Shown here: positions 19,309 to 27,766 of the stretch, piece after piece | How positions within the stretch are numbered: the stretch's first letter is position 1 | Layout: every line of letters begins with the position of its first letter | Assembly: GCF_017571495.1 (NCBI RefSeq) | Contig: NZ_JAGETZ010000007.1 | Span: 233,222-297,221 of the forward strand | Origin: Hymenobacter negativus | GTDB lineage: Bacteria; Bacteroidota; Bacteroidia; Cytophagales; Hymenobacteraceae | Direction: 5' to 3' | DNA length: 64,000 bases | Notes under the pieces: generated by a model | Told to the model about the DNA's origin: nothing | Database searches by the model: none | Seen by the model: only the letters and a program-made list of their open reading frames with translations | Translations under genes and position numbers: made by a program

Positions 19309-22300
19309 TTATAGATAAATCTGAAACGTCGTGCCCTCGTCCACGGCGCTGTTCACTTCCAGCCGGCCGCCGTGGTTCTGCACGATGCGGTTGACGAGAT
19401 ACAGGCCCATGCCCGTGCCATCGACGTGGGGATGGAAGCGCCGGAATAGCTGGAATAGCTGCGGTCCAAACCGCTCCAGGTCGATGCCCAGGCCGTTGTC
19501 TTCCACGGTGAGAATTGGCCGGCCGGTTACCAAATCGGGGGTGCAACTGAGGCGGATACGGGGTGGCCGGCCGGGCGCTGCGTACTTAATGGAATTACTG
19601 ATGAGGTTGAAGAGCACGCTTTGCAGGTTGGGTCGCACGAAGGTCATCAGCGGGCAGGTGGCAAAGTCCAGCTCGAACGTGGCCCCGGCCTGCGTTACCT
19701 GGTCTTGCAGGCTGGCAATGACTTCGGCCACCAGCGGAGCAAGCTCCACGGCCTCGGTGGGCAGTTCCTGCTGCTGGCGCTGCACCTGCACAATGGCGCT
19801 GAGGTCGTCGATGGTAGCATAAATCCGGTTCAGGGCGCGCTCAAAATAAGTAATGAGCTTGATGGCGTCGGGGTCGCGGAAATAGGCGGTGCGGGTTAGT
19901 TCCTCAAAAATGCCGGCCATGTTGTTGATGGGCTGCTTGAGGTCGTGGCTAGCAGTGTAAATGAAGTTGTCGAGGTCTTCGTTGGTACGTACCAGCCGGG
20001 CGTTTTTCTCCTCCAACTGCTGCTGTGCCTGCTTAAAATCGTGAATGTCGGTATTGGCGCCCACCCAGAGCGTGATGGTGCCGGTACTATCGCGCAACGC
20101 CTCGCCCCGGGCCAAGAACCAGCGGTACTGGCCCTGCCGGTTGCGCCAGCGGTGCTCGGTTTCAAAGGAGTCGCCGGTAGTGAGGCTGTGCTGCCAGCGA
20201 CTCATAGTGAGAGCCAAATCATCGGGGTGGATGAAGTGCTCCCAACCCCAATCCTGGAGCTCGGCAAAGGTCCCACCCGTGAAATCATACCAGCGCTGGT
20301 TGTAGTAGTTCACGCTGCCATCGGGCCGGGAGGTCCAAGCCATCTGGGGCAGGGTTTCGAGCAATTGCTTGAAGCGGGCCTGACTAGCCAGCACCTGCTC
20401 CTGCAGCACGCGCAGCTGGTGCACGTCGGTGTTGGTGCCGTACCACTTCAGCAACTGGCCGCTGGGCGTGCGGCGCGCCTGCGCCTGTCCCAGAAACCAG
20501 CGGTACTGCCCGTCGTAGCCACGCAGGCGGAATTCGGCCTCGTAGTAGCGCTGCGTGGCAATGGCGTGCTCCCAGCGTTCCTGCATGTGGTCCCGGTCGT
20601 CGGGGTGCACAAAGCTGAGCCAGTGGGCGGCGCCGTTCTGGGTCATGGGCACACCCAGGTAGGCGGCCGTGCGGTGGTTGTAAAAGTCAACCGTGCCGTC
20701 GGGCTTGGCCGTCCATACTTGCTGCGGAATACTCTCGGCCTGAATCCGTTGTTCCTCTTCGCTTTCGCTGAGCCGGTCTTGCAGCAAGCGCAGCTCGGTA
20801 ACGTCGGTGTTGGTGCCAAACCAGCGCACGGCCCCGGTCGACGCGTCCCGAATAGGCCGCGCCCGGCTCAGGAACCAGCGGTACTCGCCGTCGTGCCGCC
20901 GCAGTGGGAAAGTGTCTTCCCACGGCTCACCGCTGCTGATGCTGGCCAGGTAGCGCTCAACTATCCCAGCCACCAGGGCTGGGTCGTGCACCGCTTGCCA
21001 GCCGTCGCCTTGCATGGTGGCCAGGTCCGAGCCGGTGTAGTCGTACCACTGCTGGTTATACCAGAAAATGTGGCCCGTCTCATCAGCCATCCAGGCCAGC
21101 TGGGCCATGTTTTCGGCCAGGGTGGCAAAGTCGGCGCGGCTGCGTTCCAGCTCCTCGTCACGGCGCTTGATTTCCGCTGCCAGGGCTTCGGCTTCGCGGC
21201 GGGCCAGTACACGGTTCGTCACATCGACTGCAAACGCCAGCACGCCGGTAATCTGCTGCTGGTCGTTGCGCAGGGCCTGGTAGGTAAAGTCAAGGAAAGA
21301 CTGTCTCGATTGACCCGTGGTCGGGTCCAGCAGCAGTGCCGGGATTTCTTCGCCCACAAAGGTTCCGCCGGTGTGGTACACACGGTCGAGCAAGGCAATG
21401 AAGCCTTGTTCCGTAGCTTCGTTAATATGCTCAGCCGCTGGCCGGCCCAACTGGGCCCGGTAGCCCACCAGCGCATCAAACCCCGGATTGGTAAACGTGA
21501 ACCGATGCTCTGGGCCTTCGAGAGTGGCAATGAGGGCCGGGGTTTGGCTCAGAATCTGGCTGAGCTGCTGGTCTTTGGCTTCAAGGTGTTGCCGGGCCTC
21601 GTGCAGCTCGTGAATGTCGAGGTCCGAGCAGAACCACTGGCGCGGACGGTCCGCTGCTTCGGCCTCGGCCAGCGGCTCGGGCACGCCCTCACTCATGAAC
21701 CAACGGTACTGGCCGTCGTGCCGACGCAGGCGCAGCTCGTAGCGCCACGGGGTGCCGGCGGCCAGGGCGGCAGCGTATGCAGTGGCAACCCGGGCGTTAT
21801 CTTCCGGGTGCAGGCAAGTTGCCCATGCCTCCGACAGGTCATCGGTTGCGTTGGTGCCGGTGTAGGCGTACCACTGCGGGCTGATGTAGAGCACCTGCCC
21901 GTCCTGGTCGCTGATGAAGGTGATGGAAGGGAGGCTTTCCGTCACGCGCCGCAGGCGTTGGTCGGCAGCATGGGCTTCGGTGGTCAGGGCATCGTTCCGC
22001 TGGCGGGCCTGCACCTGCTCGGTCACGTTGAGGCTGTAGGCCAATACGCTGGGCGGCGTGCCAATTTCCCCGGCCAGTGGCAGGTAGCCGAAGTTGTGGA
22101 ATTGCTCGCGCAGCTCGGCCGTAATGGGGTCAGCCAGCATGCTACGCTCCTCGTGGCCGAAGATGGGCTGGTTAGTCGCAACCACCTTCCCCAATAGGTC
22201 TAGATACCCTTGCGCTGCTATTTCGGGCAGGCTTTCGGCGGCGGTACTGCCCACCCGGACCCGTGGCCCCATAAACTGCTGTGCCTGCCCCGATAGGAAC

Positions 22301-23193
22301 GTGAACCGGAAATCGGGCGCCTCCATGGTGGTAATGGTGAGCGGCAGTTGGTCGAGGATGCGCTGCATGTGCCGCTGCTGCTGCGCCACCTGCTGCTGGG
22401 CCCGGCGGTGGGCATCCACGTCGGCGCATATGCCAAACCAGCGCTGCACCTGTCCAGTGGCATCGCGCTGGGCCGCCACCTGCGCCATAAACCAGTGGTA
22501 CTCGCCATCGGTCCCACGCATCCGGAATTCCAGCTCAAATTCCTGTTTCGAACTCAGGGCCTCGCCCCAGCGGGCGTACATTCCGCCCAGGTCATCGGGG
22601 TGAATTATTTCCTGCCACAGCGCGGCCTTGTCGGCCTCGCTCATGGTCAGCACATCGTGGCCGGTATAGGCAATAAAGCGTTGATTGGTGTACTCCACCG
22701 TGCCGTGGGCATTGGCAGCCCACACCAGTTGCGGCAGGCTTTCGGCCAGAAACCGAAACTGCTGCCGTTCGCGCGCGGTGGCTTGCTGGCTGCGCAGCTC
22801 CGCCGTCACATCAAGCAGGCGCAGCAGTAGGTACTGCGGCGCTTGCTGCGGCACAGGCTGGAGCGTAGCTTGCCAAGAGCAAGGTGCCGCGTCGTCGTCA
22901 GCGGCTGGCAGGGGCGGGAGTAGCACCTGCGTGGTGCCGGCTTGGGCAGCGGTCAGGCCAGCTTCCCAATCGGTGGCAGTAGCTACCACGGCCCCATTGG
23001 CTTCGGCTGCCGCCACCAAAACAGCTAGCGGCTGGCCAATAAATTCAGCCCCGGTGCTGTCCGTCGACGCCAGCGCCAGCAGGGCGTGGTTCAGTTGCAG
23101 CACCGTGCCCTCGGGCGTCAGTACCCCATGCGGAGCCGGGAGCAGCGAAAAAAGCAGCTCGAAATCCAGAGTAGGAGGCGCAGAGGGAGACAT
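19309..23193 (-). CDS. Multi-PAS sensor histidine kinase, cytoplasmic
   Basis: About 1,294 residues without transmembrane segments. It contains seven recognisable PAS/PAC units in series (recurring 'ESLPQLVWAAN', 'FIHPDD', 'G(E/Q)YRWF' and 'RWFGTNTDV' motifs) plus a degenerate one at the N-terminus. Then come a coiled stretch, an H-box 'YTASHDLKQPINNM' (phospho-acceptor His), an N-box 'NLISNSIKY', a G-box 'VEDNGLGID' and 'GTGMGLYLVNRIVQNHGG'. Family knowledge: such kinases bind small ligands or cofactors in PAS domains and phosphorylate a response regulator. No regulator gene is adjacent, so it is an orphan kinase. ATG 23193 (MSPSAPPTL) is preferred to 23244. Confidence 0.92.
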   Translation of the reverse strand: MSPSAPPTLDFELLFSLLPAPHGVLTPEGTVLQLNHALLALASTDSTGAEFIGQPLAVLVAAAEANGAVVATATDWEAGLTAAQAGTTQVLLPPLPAADDDAAPCSWQATLQPVPQQAPQYLLLRLLDVTAELRSQQATARERQQFRFLAESLPQLVWAANAHGTVEYTNQRFIAYTGHDVLTMSEADKAALWQEIIHPDDLGGMYARWGEALSSKQEFELEFRMRGTDGEYHWFMAQVAAQRDATGQVQRWFGICADVDAHRRAQQQVAQQQRHMQRILDQLPLTITTMEAPDFRFTFLSGQAQQFMGPRVRVGSTAAESLPEIAAQGYLDLLGKVVATNQPIFGHEERSMLADPITAELREQFHNFGYLPLAGEIGTPPSVLAYSLNVTEQVQARQRNDALTTEAHAADQRLRRVTESLPSITFISDQDGQVLYISPQWYAYTGTNATDDLSEAWATCLHPEDNARVATAYAAALAAGTPWRYELRLRRHDGQYRWFMSEGVPEPLAEAEAADRPRQWFCSDLDIHELHEARQHLEAKDQQLSQILSQTPALIATLEGPEHRFTFTNPGFDALVGYRAQLGRPAAEHINEATEQGFIALLDRVYHTGGTFVGEEIPALLLDPTTGQSRQSFLDFTYQALRNDQQQITGVLAFAVDVTNRVLARREAEALAAEIKRRDEELERSRADFATLAENMAQLAWMADETGHIFWYNQQWYDYTGSDLATMQGDGWQAVHDPALVAGIVERYLASISSGEPWEDTFPLRRHDGEYRWFLSRARPIRDASTGAVRWFGTNTDVTELRLLQDRLSESEEEQRIQAESIPQQVWTAKPDGTVDFYNHRTAAYLGVPMTQNGAAHWLSFVHPDDRDHMQERWEHAIATQRYYEAEFRLRGYDGQYRWFLGQAQARRTPSGQLLKWYGTNTDVHQLRVLQEQVLASQARFKQLLETLPQMAWTSRPDGSVNYYNQRWYDFTGGTFAELQDWGWEHFIHPDDLALTMSRWQHSLTTGDSFETEHRWRNRQGQYRWFLARGEALRDSTGTITLWVGANTDIHDFKQAQQQLEEKNARLVRTNEDLDNFIYTASHDLKQPINNMAGIFEELTRTAYFRDPDAIKLITYFERALNRIYATIDDLSAIVQVQRQQQELPTEAVELAPLVAEVIASLQDQVTQAGATFELDFATCPLMTFVRPNLQSVLFNLISNSIKYAAPGRPPRIRLSCTPDLVTGRPILTVEDNGLGIDLERFGPQLFQLFRRFHPHVDGTGMGLYLVNRIVQNHGGRLEVNSAVDEGTTFQIYL

Positions 23194-23283
23194 AAAAAGG
23201 GTGTTCGAAGGCAAGCTGCCCGCCGGAATCTTTTCCGTTTTCAAAGATAAGTTGCCAGTGCCCCGTAAAAGCAGGCATTAGCA

Positions 23284-23315
23284 AAAAGCCCCGGCCTGCA
23301 AAGGACCGGGGCTTC
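23284..23315 (-). terminator. Terminator after msrA
   Basis: aagccccgg pairs with ccggggctt; on the minus strand it is followed by a run of five T. It lies about 30 bp past the msrA stop codon. Confidence 0.75.
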
Positions 23316-23343
23316 AACATAAAAGCATACAAAAGCGCCGCCC

Positions 23344-24018
23344 TTACAGTGGACTCTTGAGTTCTTTCGGGAACAGCTTCTGCACGTGCTCCACCTTATG
23401 GGCCGAGACGTGGGCGATGTAGGGGTTTTCGGGGTGCAGGCGGTAGTAGCCCTGGTGGTAGTCTTCGGCTGGCCAGAACTTCTGGAAGGGCACCACCTGC
23501 GTTACAATCTTGCTGTCGTATTCTTTGGAGGCGTTGACTTTGGCAATGGTCGCTTCCAGAATTTTTTTCTCCTCCGGCGTGCGGTAGAACGCGGCCGAGC
23601 GGTATTCCGGCCCGCTATCAGGGCCCTGGCGGTTGAGTTGCGTAGGGTCGTGCGAGGCGGTGAAGAAGATGTCGGCCAGCGTCTGGTAGCTGATGACTTT
23701 GGGGTCGTAGTAAATCTGCACGGTTTCGGTGTGGCCGGTGCGTTGGTCGGCCACTTCCTCGTAGGTGGGGTTGGCCTTGGTGCCGCCGGCGTAGCCGCTC
23801 ACCACCTGCTTCACGCCCTTGAGCTGCTCAAATGCTTCCTCCTGTGCCCAGAAGCAGCCGCCGGCAAACGTGGCTTCGGCCAACCCGGTGAGGTTGGTTG
23901 GGGCAAAGCCGGCCGTGGAGCGCGGCGGGTTTTGGGCATCGGCCGGCTGCTGCGTGCCGCAGGCAAACGTGAAAGCCAGCACACTCAGGCTAGCCAACGA
24001 TTTCAATCGGTTTTTCAT
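23344..24018 (-). CDS. msrA: Peptide-methionine (S)-S-oxide reductase, lipoprotein form
   Basis: A 224-residue protein starting at ATG 24018 with a lipoprotein signal (lipobox TFAC, Cys20). The MsrA core has the catalytic Cys55 in FAGGCFWAQEEAFE, then 'GVKQVVSGYAGGTKANPTYEEV', 'HTETVQIYYDP' and 'FFTASHDPTQLNRQGPDSGPEYRSA'. It reduces methionine-S-sulfoxide in proteins. The lipoprotein anchor places it in the envelope, where it could repair oxidised exported proteins. The C-terminal 'HKVEHVQKLFP' is also typical. No msrB is fused or adjacent. Confidence 0.95.
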   Translation of the reverse strand: MKNRLKSLASLSVLAFTFACGTQQPADAQNPPRSTAGFAPTNLTGLAEATFAGGCFWAQEEAFEQLKGVKQVVSGYAGGTKANPTYEEVADQRTGHTETVQIYYDPKVISYQTLADIFFTASHDPTQLNRQGPDSGPEYRSAAFYRTPEEKKILEATIAKVNASKEYDSKIVTQVVPFQKFWPAEDYHQGYYRLHPENPYIAHVSAHKVEHVQKLFPKELKSPL

Positions 24019-24415
24019 GGGAAAAAGAAAGACGAAAAAGGCCGCAACCGGCCGGTACATGACAATAGACGCGCGCCGGCAGCCAACCTTACAGCTGCAT
24101 AAGCGCCACAGGAAAGCATACGAAAATCAGATACCCCACGGCTTGCGCCGACCTAAAGTAGCCGTGTATAAGAGTGTGTCTGGCGCGGGGCCGAGTGGTT
24201 GAGCAGCCGTGCCAGACTTAACAAGCGTTTCAAAAATAAAACGACGCCACGCACTACAAAGCTTCTTCTACGTACTTATCGCGAAAAGGACAGTTGAGGT
24301 GGCCTGATGTGCCGCTGAATTAGGATTCAATAAACAATGCTGAAGATGATTCGGGGTTATGTACACCCTTTTTACGTATTTACCGTAGTAGAGCCACTGT
24401 CCTTTCCACCAGTCC
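24019..24415. other. Divergent intergenic region, about 400 bp
   Basis: It separates msrA (minus) from the SpoIIAA-like pair (plus). Short open frames here have no recognisable product. AT content rises from about 24290 to 24400, as expected for promoter DNA, but I could not place a convincing TTG-N19-TAnnTTTG promoter. Confidence 0.5.
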
Positions 24416-24814
24416 ATGTCCCTACAAACTTTACTCGAAGATTCTCATATCATTATTAGTTACGACCACTTGAGCGAATGGCTGGTAGCCGACTGGCGCG
24501 GCGACCAGAACTTGGTCAGCGTGCAGCAGGGCGGCGCAGAAATGCTGCGGCTGCTCAAGCAGCAGCAATGCTATAAAGTGCTGAATGACAATACTAATGT
24601 CACTAGCATGTGGAGCGAAGCCGCCGAATGGGCCGGCAAAGAATGGTTTCCAGCCATGACGGCGGCGGGACTGCAATACTTTGCCTGGGTGTATTCTCCC
24701 AATACCTACAGCCGCCTGTCCACCGACCTGACCCTGCAATTCACCGGCGCCGCGCCCATCGTAGCCACTTTCGATGATATAGCCACTGCTGCGGCCTGGC
24801 TTAAGCAGGTGTAA
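24416..24814 (+). CDS. SpoIIAA-like (STAS/SEC14-type) protein, copy 1
   Basis: A 132-residue soluble protein. The order 'WLVADWRGDQN...', 'KVLNDNTNVTSMW', 'EWFPAMTAAGLQYFAWVYSP', 'FDDIATAAAWLKQV' follows the SpoIIAA-like fold: a beta-strand, a central strand ending in LND or GDN, a helix, then a final 'F-x-x-x-x-x-A-x-x-WL' helix. No known catalytic motif. Family members are thought to bind lipids or act as regulatory modules, but roles are mostly unknown. A divergent paralogue follows 52 bp downstream. Confidence 0.75.
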   Translation: MSLQTLLEDSHIIISYDHLSEWLVADWRGDQNLVSVQQGGAEMLRLLKQQQCYKVLNDNTNVTSMWSEAAEWAGKEWFPAMTAAGLQYFAWVYSPNTYSRLSTDLTLQFTGAAPIVATFDDIATAAAWLKQV

Positions 24815-24866
24815 CCCTTCGGGCCGCTGGCGGGTAAATGTTGTTTTGCCTGCTTGTCTACGCTTC

Positions 24867-25286
24867 GTGAATACTGCTGATATCCGCACGTTTCGCCGTT
24901 CCGACGGTCACGTATTTCTTACTGCCACCCGTGACCGCACCAACGGCTGGATTCACGCTCAATGGACCGGTATCCAAACCATGGAAACCATCCAAACCGG
25001 CGGCTTGGCCTACGTCAAAATGCTGGGGGAAGAGCCCTGCATGAAGCTGTTGAACGACCACCGCGAGCTGATAGGCCGCTTCACCGATGCCAATCAGTGG
25101 ATTGCCGACGTCTGGACACCGCTCATCATGCAGGCCGGGTTGCGCTACTTTGCACAGGTGCTGGCACCGGGGGTGTTTGGCCAGCTATCAATGCAGGACT
25201 TGCACCTGCGCATCAGTGACCAGTTCGAAATAAAGATGTTCAATCAGCTGGCCGATGCTGAAGGCTGGCTCAACAGTGTGCCCTAA
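24867..25286 (+). CDS. SpoIIAA-like (STAS/SEC14-type) protein, copy 2
   Basis: About 139 residues. It aligns by eye with the preceding gene: 'MKLLNDHRELIGRFTDANQWIADVWTPLIMQAGLRYFAQVLAPGVFG' matches the LND, WFP and AGLQYFA segments, and 'FNQLADAEGWLNSV' matches the C-terminal helix. Identity is low, so the duplication is old. No ATG is near the expected start; GTG 24867 is chosen, with TTG 24846 as the alternative. Probably co-transcribed with copy 1. Function unknown. Confidence 0.68.
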   Translation: MNTADIRTFRRSDGHVFLTATRDRTNGWIHAQWTGIQTMETIQTGGLAYVKMLGEEPCMKLLNDHRELIGRFTDANQWIADVWTPLIMQAGLRYFAQVLAPGVFGQLSMQDLHLRISDQFEIKMFNQLADAEGWLNSVP

Positions 25287-25383
25287 CCTAGCTCCGGCTG
25301 CACGCAAGCTGAACCAATTTGCCGTATTTTTGTCTGAAAGCCCAGGCGTGCTACCAATTGCTGCGCCGGCTTTCTGCTTCTGT

Positions 25384-26388
25384 ATGGCCCAAGCTCCAAC
25401 CGCTTTCACCGTTGCCACGGCTACCGAGCCGCACCGCGTGCGCACCCGCCAAATCATCAAAGCCCACCCCGAGGTGAAGCAACTGATGACGCGCAACCCC
25501 ACCACTTTCCTCATTGGCCTGGGCTGCGTGGTAGCCCAGGTGGCCCTGGCGTATTTCCTGCGCAACCAAGCTTGGTACTGGACCATTCCAGTGGCTTATC
25601 TGGTGGGCGCGTTCTTTTCGCATACGCTGTTTGTGGTCATTCACGAGGCTGCTCACAACCTGGTTTTTAAGAAGCTGTGGCAAAACGTGGCCACCGGCAT
25701 TCTGGCCAATTTCCCGTCGGTATTTCCCACGGCCATCAGCTTCAAGAATTTTCACATCAAGCACCACGTTTTCCAGGGCGTGCACGAGCTGGACGCTGAC
25801 CTGCCCGACTGGTACGAGGCCAAACTGATTCATAACTACAGCATTGGCAAAGCTATCTGGCTGTTTTTCTTCCCCGTGTTTCAGGTGATTCGTACGGCGC
25901 GCTGCCGCGAAGTGGCCACCATTGACCGCTACGTTTTCGCCAACATTGTAGCCCAGGTGGCGTTCGATGCGGCCATTGTTTACTTCTTTGGCTGGACGGC
26001 GCTGCTCTACCTGTTTCTCAGCTTCTGGTTCTCTGTGGGCCTGCACCCACTGGGTGCCCGCTGGATTCAGGAGCACTATCTCACCCTCAGCCCCGAGCAG
26101 GAAACCTATTCTTATTACGGCCGCCTCAACGGCATCAACCTCAATGTGGGCTTCCACAACGAGCATCACGACATGCCGAGCATTCCGTGGAACAACCTGC
26201 CGAAAATCAAAGCCCTTGCGCCCGAGTTCTACGAGCCGCTGCTGGCCCACACCAGCTATACTAAGCTGTTCTTCATGTTCCTGTTCGACCAGGAAATCAG
26301 CCTCTACTCGCGCATCACGCGCCGGGAGCGCGGTACGGCCACGCTGAAAGACCAGAGCGTGCCAGACAAGGAATTGCTGTCGGCATAG
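25384..26388 (+). CDS. Fatty acid/sphingolipid desaturase, DEGS (Delta4) type
   Basis: A 334-residue membrane di-iron desaturase. Histidine boxes: H87EAAH91, H124IKHH128 and H258NEHH262. Residues 15-40 ('PHRVRTRQIIKAHPEVKQLMTRNP') match the Lipid_DES N-terminal domain of sphingolipid Delta4-desaturases, and the C-terminal half ('EHYLTLSPEQETYSYYGRLNGINLNVGFHNEHHDMPSIP') closely follows eukaryotic DEGS proteins. DEGS introduces the trans-4 double bond of sphingosine/ceramide. Many Bacteroidota make sphingolipids, so a dihydroceramide-like substrate is plausible, but ordinary fatty-acid desaturation is possible. ATG 25384 is preferred over upstream in-frame starts. Confidence 0.88.
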   Translation: MAQAPTAFTVATATEPHRVRTRQIIKAHPEVKQLMTRNPTTFLIGLGCVVAQVALAYFLRNQAWYWTIPVAYLVGAFFSHTLFVVIHEAAHNLVFKKLWQNVATGILANFPSVFPTAISFKNFHIKHHVFQGVHELDADLPDWYEAKLIHNYSIGKAIWLFFFPVFQVIRTARCREVATIDRYVFANIVAQVAFDAAIVYFFGWTALLYLFLSFWFSVGLHPLGARWIQEHYLTLSPEQETYSYYGRLNGINLNVGFHNEHHDMPSIPWNNLPKIKALAPEFYEPLLAHTSYTKLFFMFLFDQEISLYSRITRRERGTATLKDQSVPDKELLSA

Positions 26389-26403
26389 TATCGACAACTG
26401 GTT

Positions 26404-26453
26404 AAAAAAGCTGCCGCCGGCCTGGGATAACCTGGGTCGGCGGCAGCTTTTTT
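26404..26453. terminator. Bidirectional terminator hairpin
   Basis: The perfect 15-bp stem aaaaaagctgccgcc / ggcggcagctttttt has a 20-nt loop and lies between convergent genes. Confidence 0.85.
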
Positions 26454-26470
26454 GATTGGGTATTATTCGT

Positions 26471-26881
26471 TTAACGCGGCCCTTCCTGGCAGCCCATAGT
26501 CGATACATTGCCGAGTACTAGGCGGGGTACTCCCCCCTGCACGCCGTCGGCGGCGAAGCACTGCAACCCACTATGTTGTCGATTTGGGTCATTCACAGCG
26601 TTGAAATGCAGCGTGAGGCCAACGGTAGCCAACCGGCCGTAATCCATGGTATTGACAACAGATATGACGTTGGTACCGAGCACGGAATGGGCGCTGTCGT
26701 TGCGGGTGGCGCGTACGCCGATGCGGTAAGCCGGGTCGACGTTAATCAGCATGCCATCGAAACAGGTAAGGCCCACCACTTTGCCGGCGTAGCAGGGTGG
26801 GGCGGCGGTGTCTTTTTTGCAGCCGCAGAAGGTACTAGTGGTGAGTACTGCCAAGCTCAGGGAAAGGAGTTTGTAGCGCAT
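26471..26881 (-). CDS. Small lipoprotein of unknown function
   Basis: A 136-residue protein starting at ATG 26881 with a lipoprotein signal (MRYKLLSLSLAVLTTSTFCGC, lipobox FCGC, then KKD). The mature part is Cys-rich ('APPCYAGKVVGLTCFDGMLINV', 'GLQCFAADG', 'STMGCQEGP'), suggesting disulfides in the periplasm or at the surface. I do not recognise a family. Nearly all of it lies downstream of yceI on the same strand, but a strong terminator separates them. Confidence 0.7.
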   Translation of the reverse strand: MRYKLLSLSLAVLTTSTFCGCKKDTAAPPCYAGKVVGLTCFDGMLINVDPAYRIGVRATRNDSAHSVLGTNVISVVNTMDYGRLATVGLTLHFNAVNDPNRQHSGLQCFAADGVQGGVPRLVLGNVSTMGCQEGPR

Positions 26882-26948
26882 GGGTGGGAAGCAGGAAAAG
26901 GATTTCAGGGCCTTGACCTGTGGGCTCCCACTTAAGTTGCACGGCCAA

Positions 26949-26988
26949 TAAAAGAGCGGCGGCCTCCGAAGAAGCCGCCGCTCTTTTA
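26949..26988 (-). terminator. Terminator after yceI-like gene
   Basis: The perfect 15-bp stem taaaagagcggcggc and its complement has a 10-nt loop and U-rich sequence on the minus strand. Confidence 0.8.
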
Positions 26989-26990
26989 TC

Positions 26991-27091
26991 GTCATTCTGA
27001 GCAGTGCGAAATAGCTCATTACGTTCGCGTTGTCAGCATTACTGCCAACTGCTCTTTGGTAATAAGGTCCTTTGCACTCGTTCAGGATGAC
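26991..27091. repeat. Imperfect inverted repeat, 21-bp arms
   Basis: gtcattctgagcagtgcgaaa (26991 on) returns inverted at 27071-27091 with several mismatches. It belongs to the 'gtcat-ctgagc' type of dispersed intergenic repeats and sits between the yceI 3' end and its terminator. Confidence 0.6.
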
Positions 27092-27098
27092 AGTTTCC

Positions 27099-27653
27099 TT
27101 AGGCCTGCTTGGCAAATTGCACGTTGGCAATCAGCTTCACGTCGTCGCCCAGTACGATGGCACCGGCTTCGGTGATGCCGCCCCAAGTGAGGCCGAACTC
27201 TTTGCGGTTGATTTTGCCGGTTACCTCGAAGCCAGCCTTGGTGTTGCCATAGAAGTCAACGGCCGTGCCGCCGTACTCGGCCTCCAGGGTCACGGGTTTG
27301 GTCACGTCTTTCATCGTGAGGTTGCCGGTGAGCTTGTAGGTGTCGCCGCTTTCCTTCACGAAGGAAGTCGACTCGAATTTGATTTTGGGGAATTTAGCGG
27401 CGTCGAAGAATTCTTCGCCTTTCAAGTGGCCGTCGCGCATTTCCTGGTTGGTGTCGATGCTCTCTACATCGAGCGAAAACTCAACCTGGGCGTTTTCAAA
27501 CGTGTCGCCTTCCGACTGCATCGAGCCTTCGAAGGTTTTGAACGAGCCGGTAACGGTGGAAATCACCAGGTGCTTGATTTTGAACTGCACTTCGGAGTGC
27601 ATGGGGTCAAGCGTCCATTTGGTAGTAGTGGCGGTGGCGGTTGCTTCAGACAT
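27099..27653 (-). CDS. YceI family protein
   Basis: A 184-residue protein without signal peptide. 'KWTLDPMHSEVQFKIKHLVISTVTGSFKTFEGSM' is the canonical start of the YceI lipocalin-like barrel, followed by 'DGHLKGEEFFDAAKFPKIKFEST' and 'EFGLTWGG'. Members bind polyisoprenoid or amide lipids, sometimes in quinone metabolism or stress. Without a signal peptide this one is expected to stay in the cytoplasm. ATG 27653 (MSEATATATTTKW) is chosen over 27689. Confidence 0.92.
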   Translation of the reverse strand: MSEATATATTTKWTLDPMHSEVQFKIKHLVISTVTGSFKTFEGSMQSEGDTFENAQVEFSLDVESIDTNQEMRDGHLKGEEFFDAAKFPKIKFESTSFVKESGDTYKLTGNLTMKDVTKPVTLEAEYGGTAVDFYGNTKAGFEVTGKINRKEFGLTWGGITEAGAIVLGDDVKLIANVQFAKQA

Positions 27654-27766
27654 GGCGTTGGGGAGTGAAATGGTTAATTGAGGATACAAAGATAACTGAT
27701 GTTGCTACATTTGATGTAACTACATTAATTATTTTTTTATGCCCACCATTTTCTGTTCAGTATAGC

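Noticed and set aside
19945..22197. 750-residue plus-strand open frame
   Set aside because: It is antisense to the PAS kinase, whose motifs are complete; no domain recognised in the antisense product.
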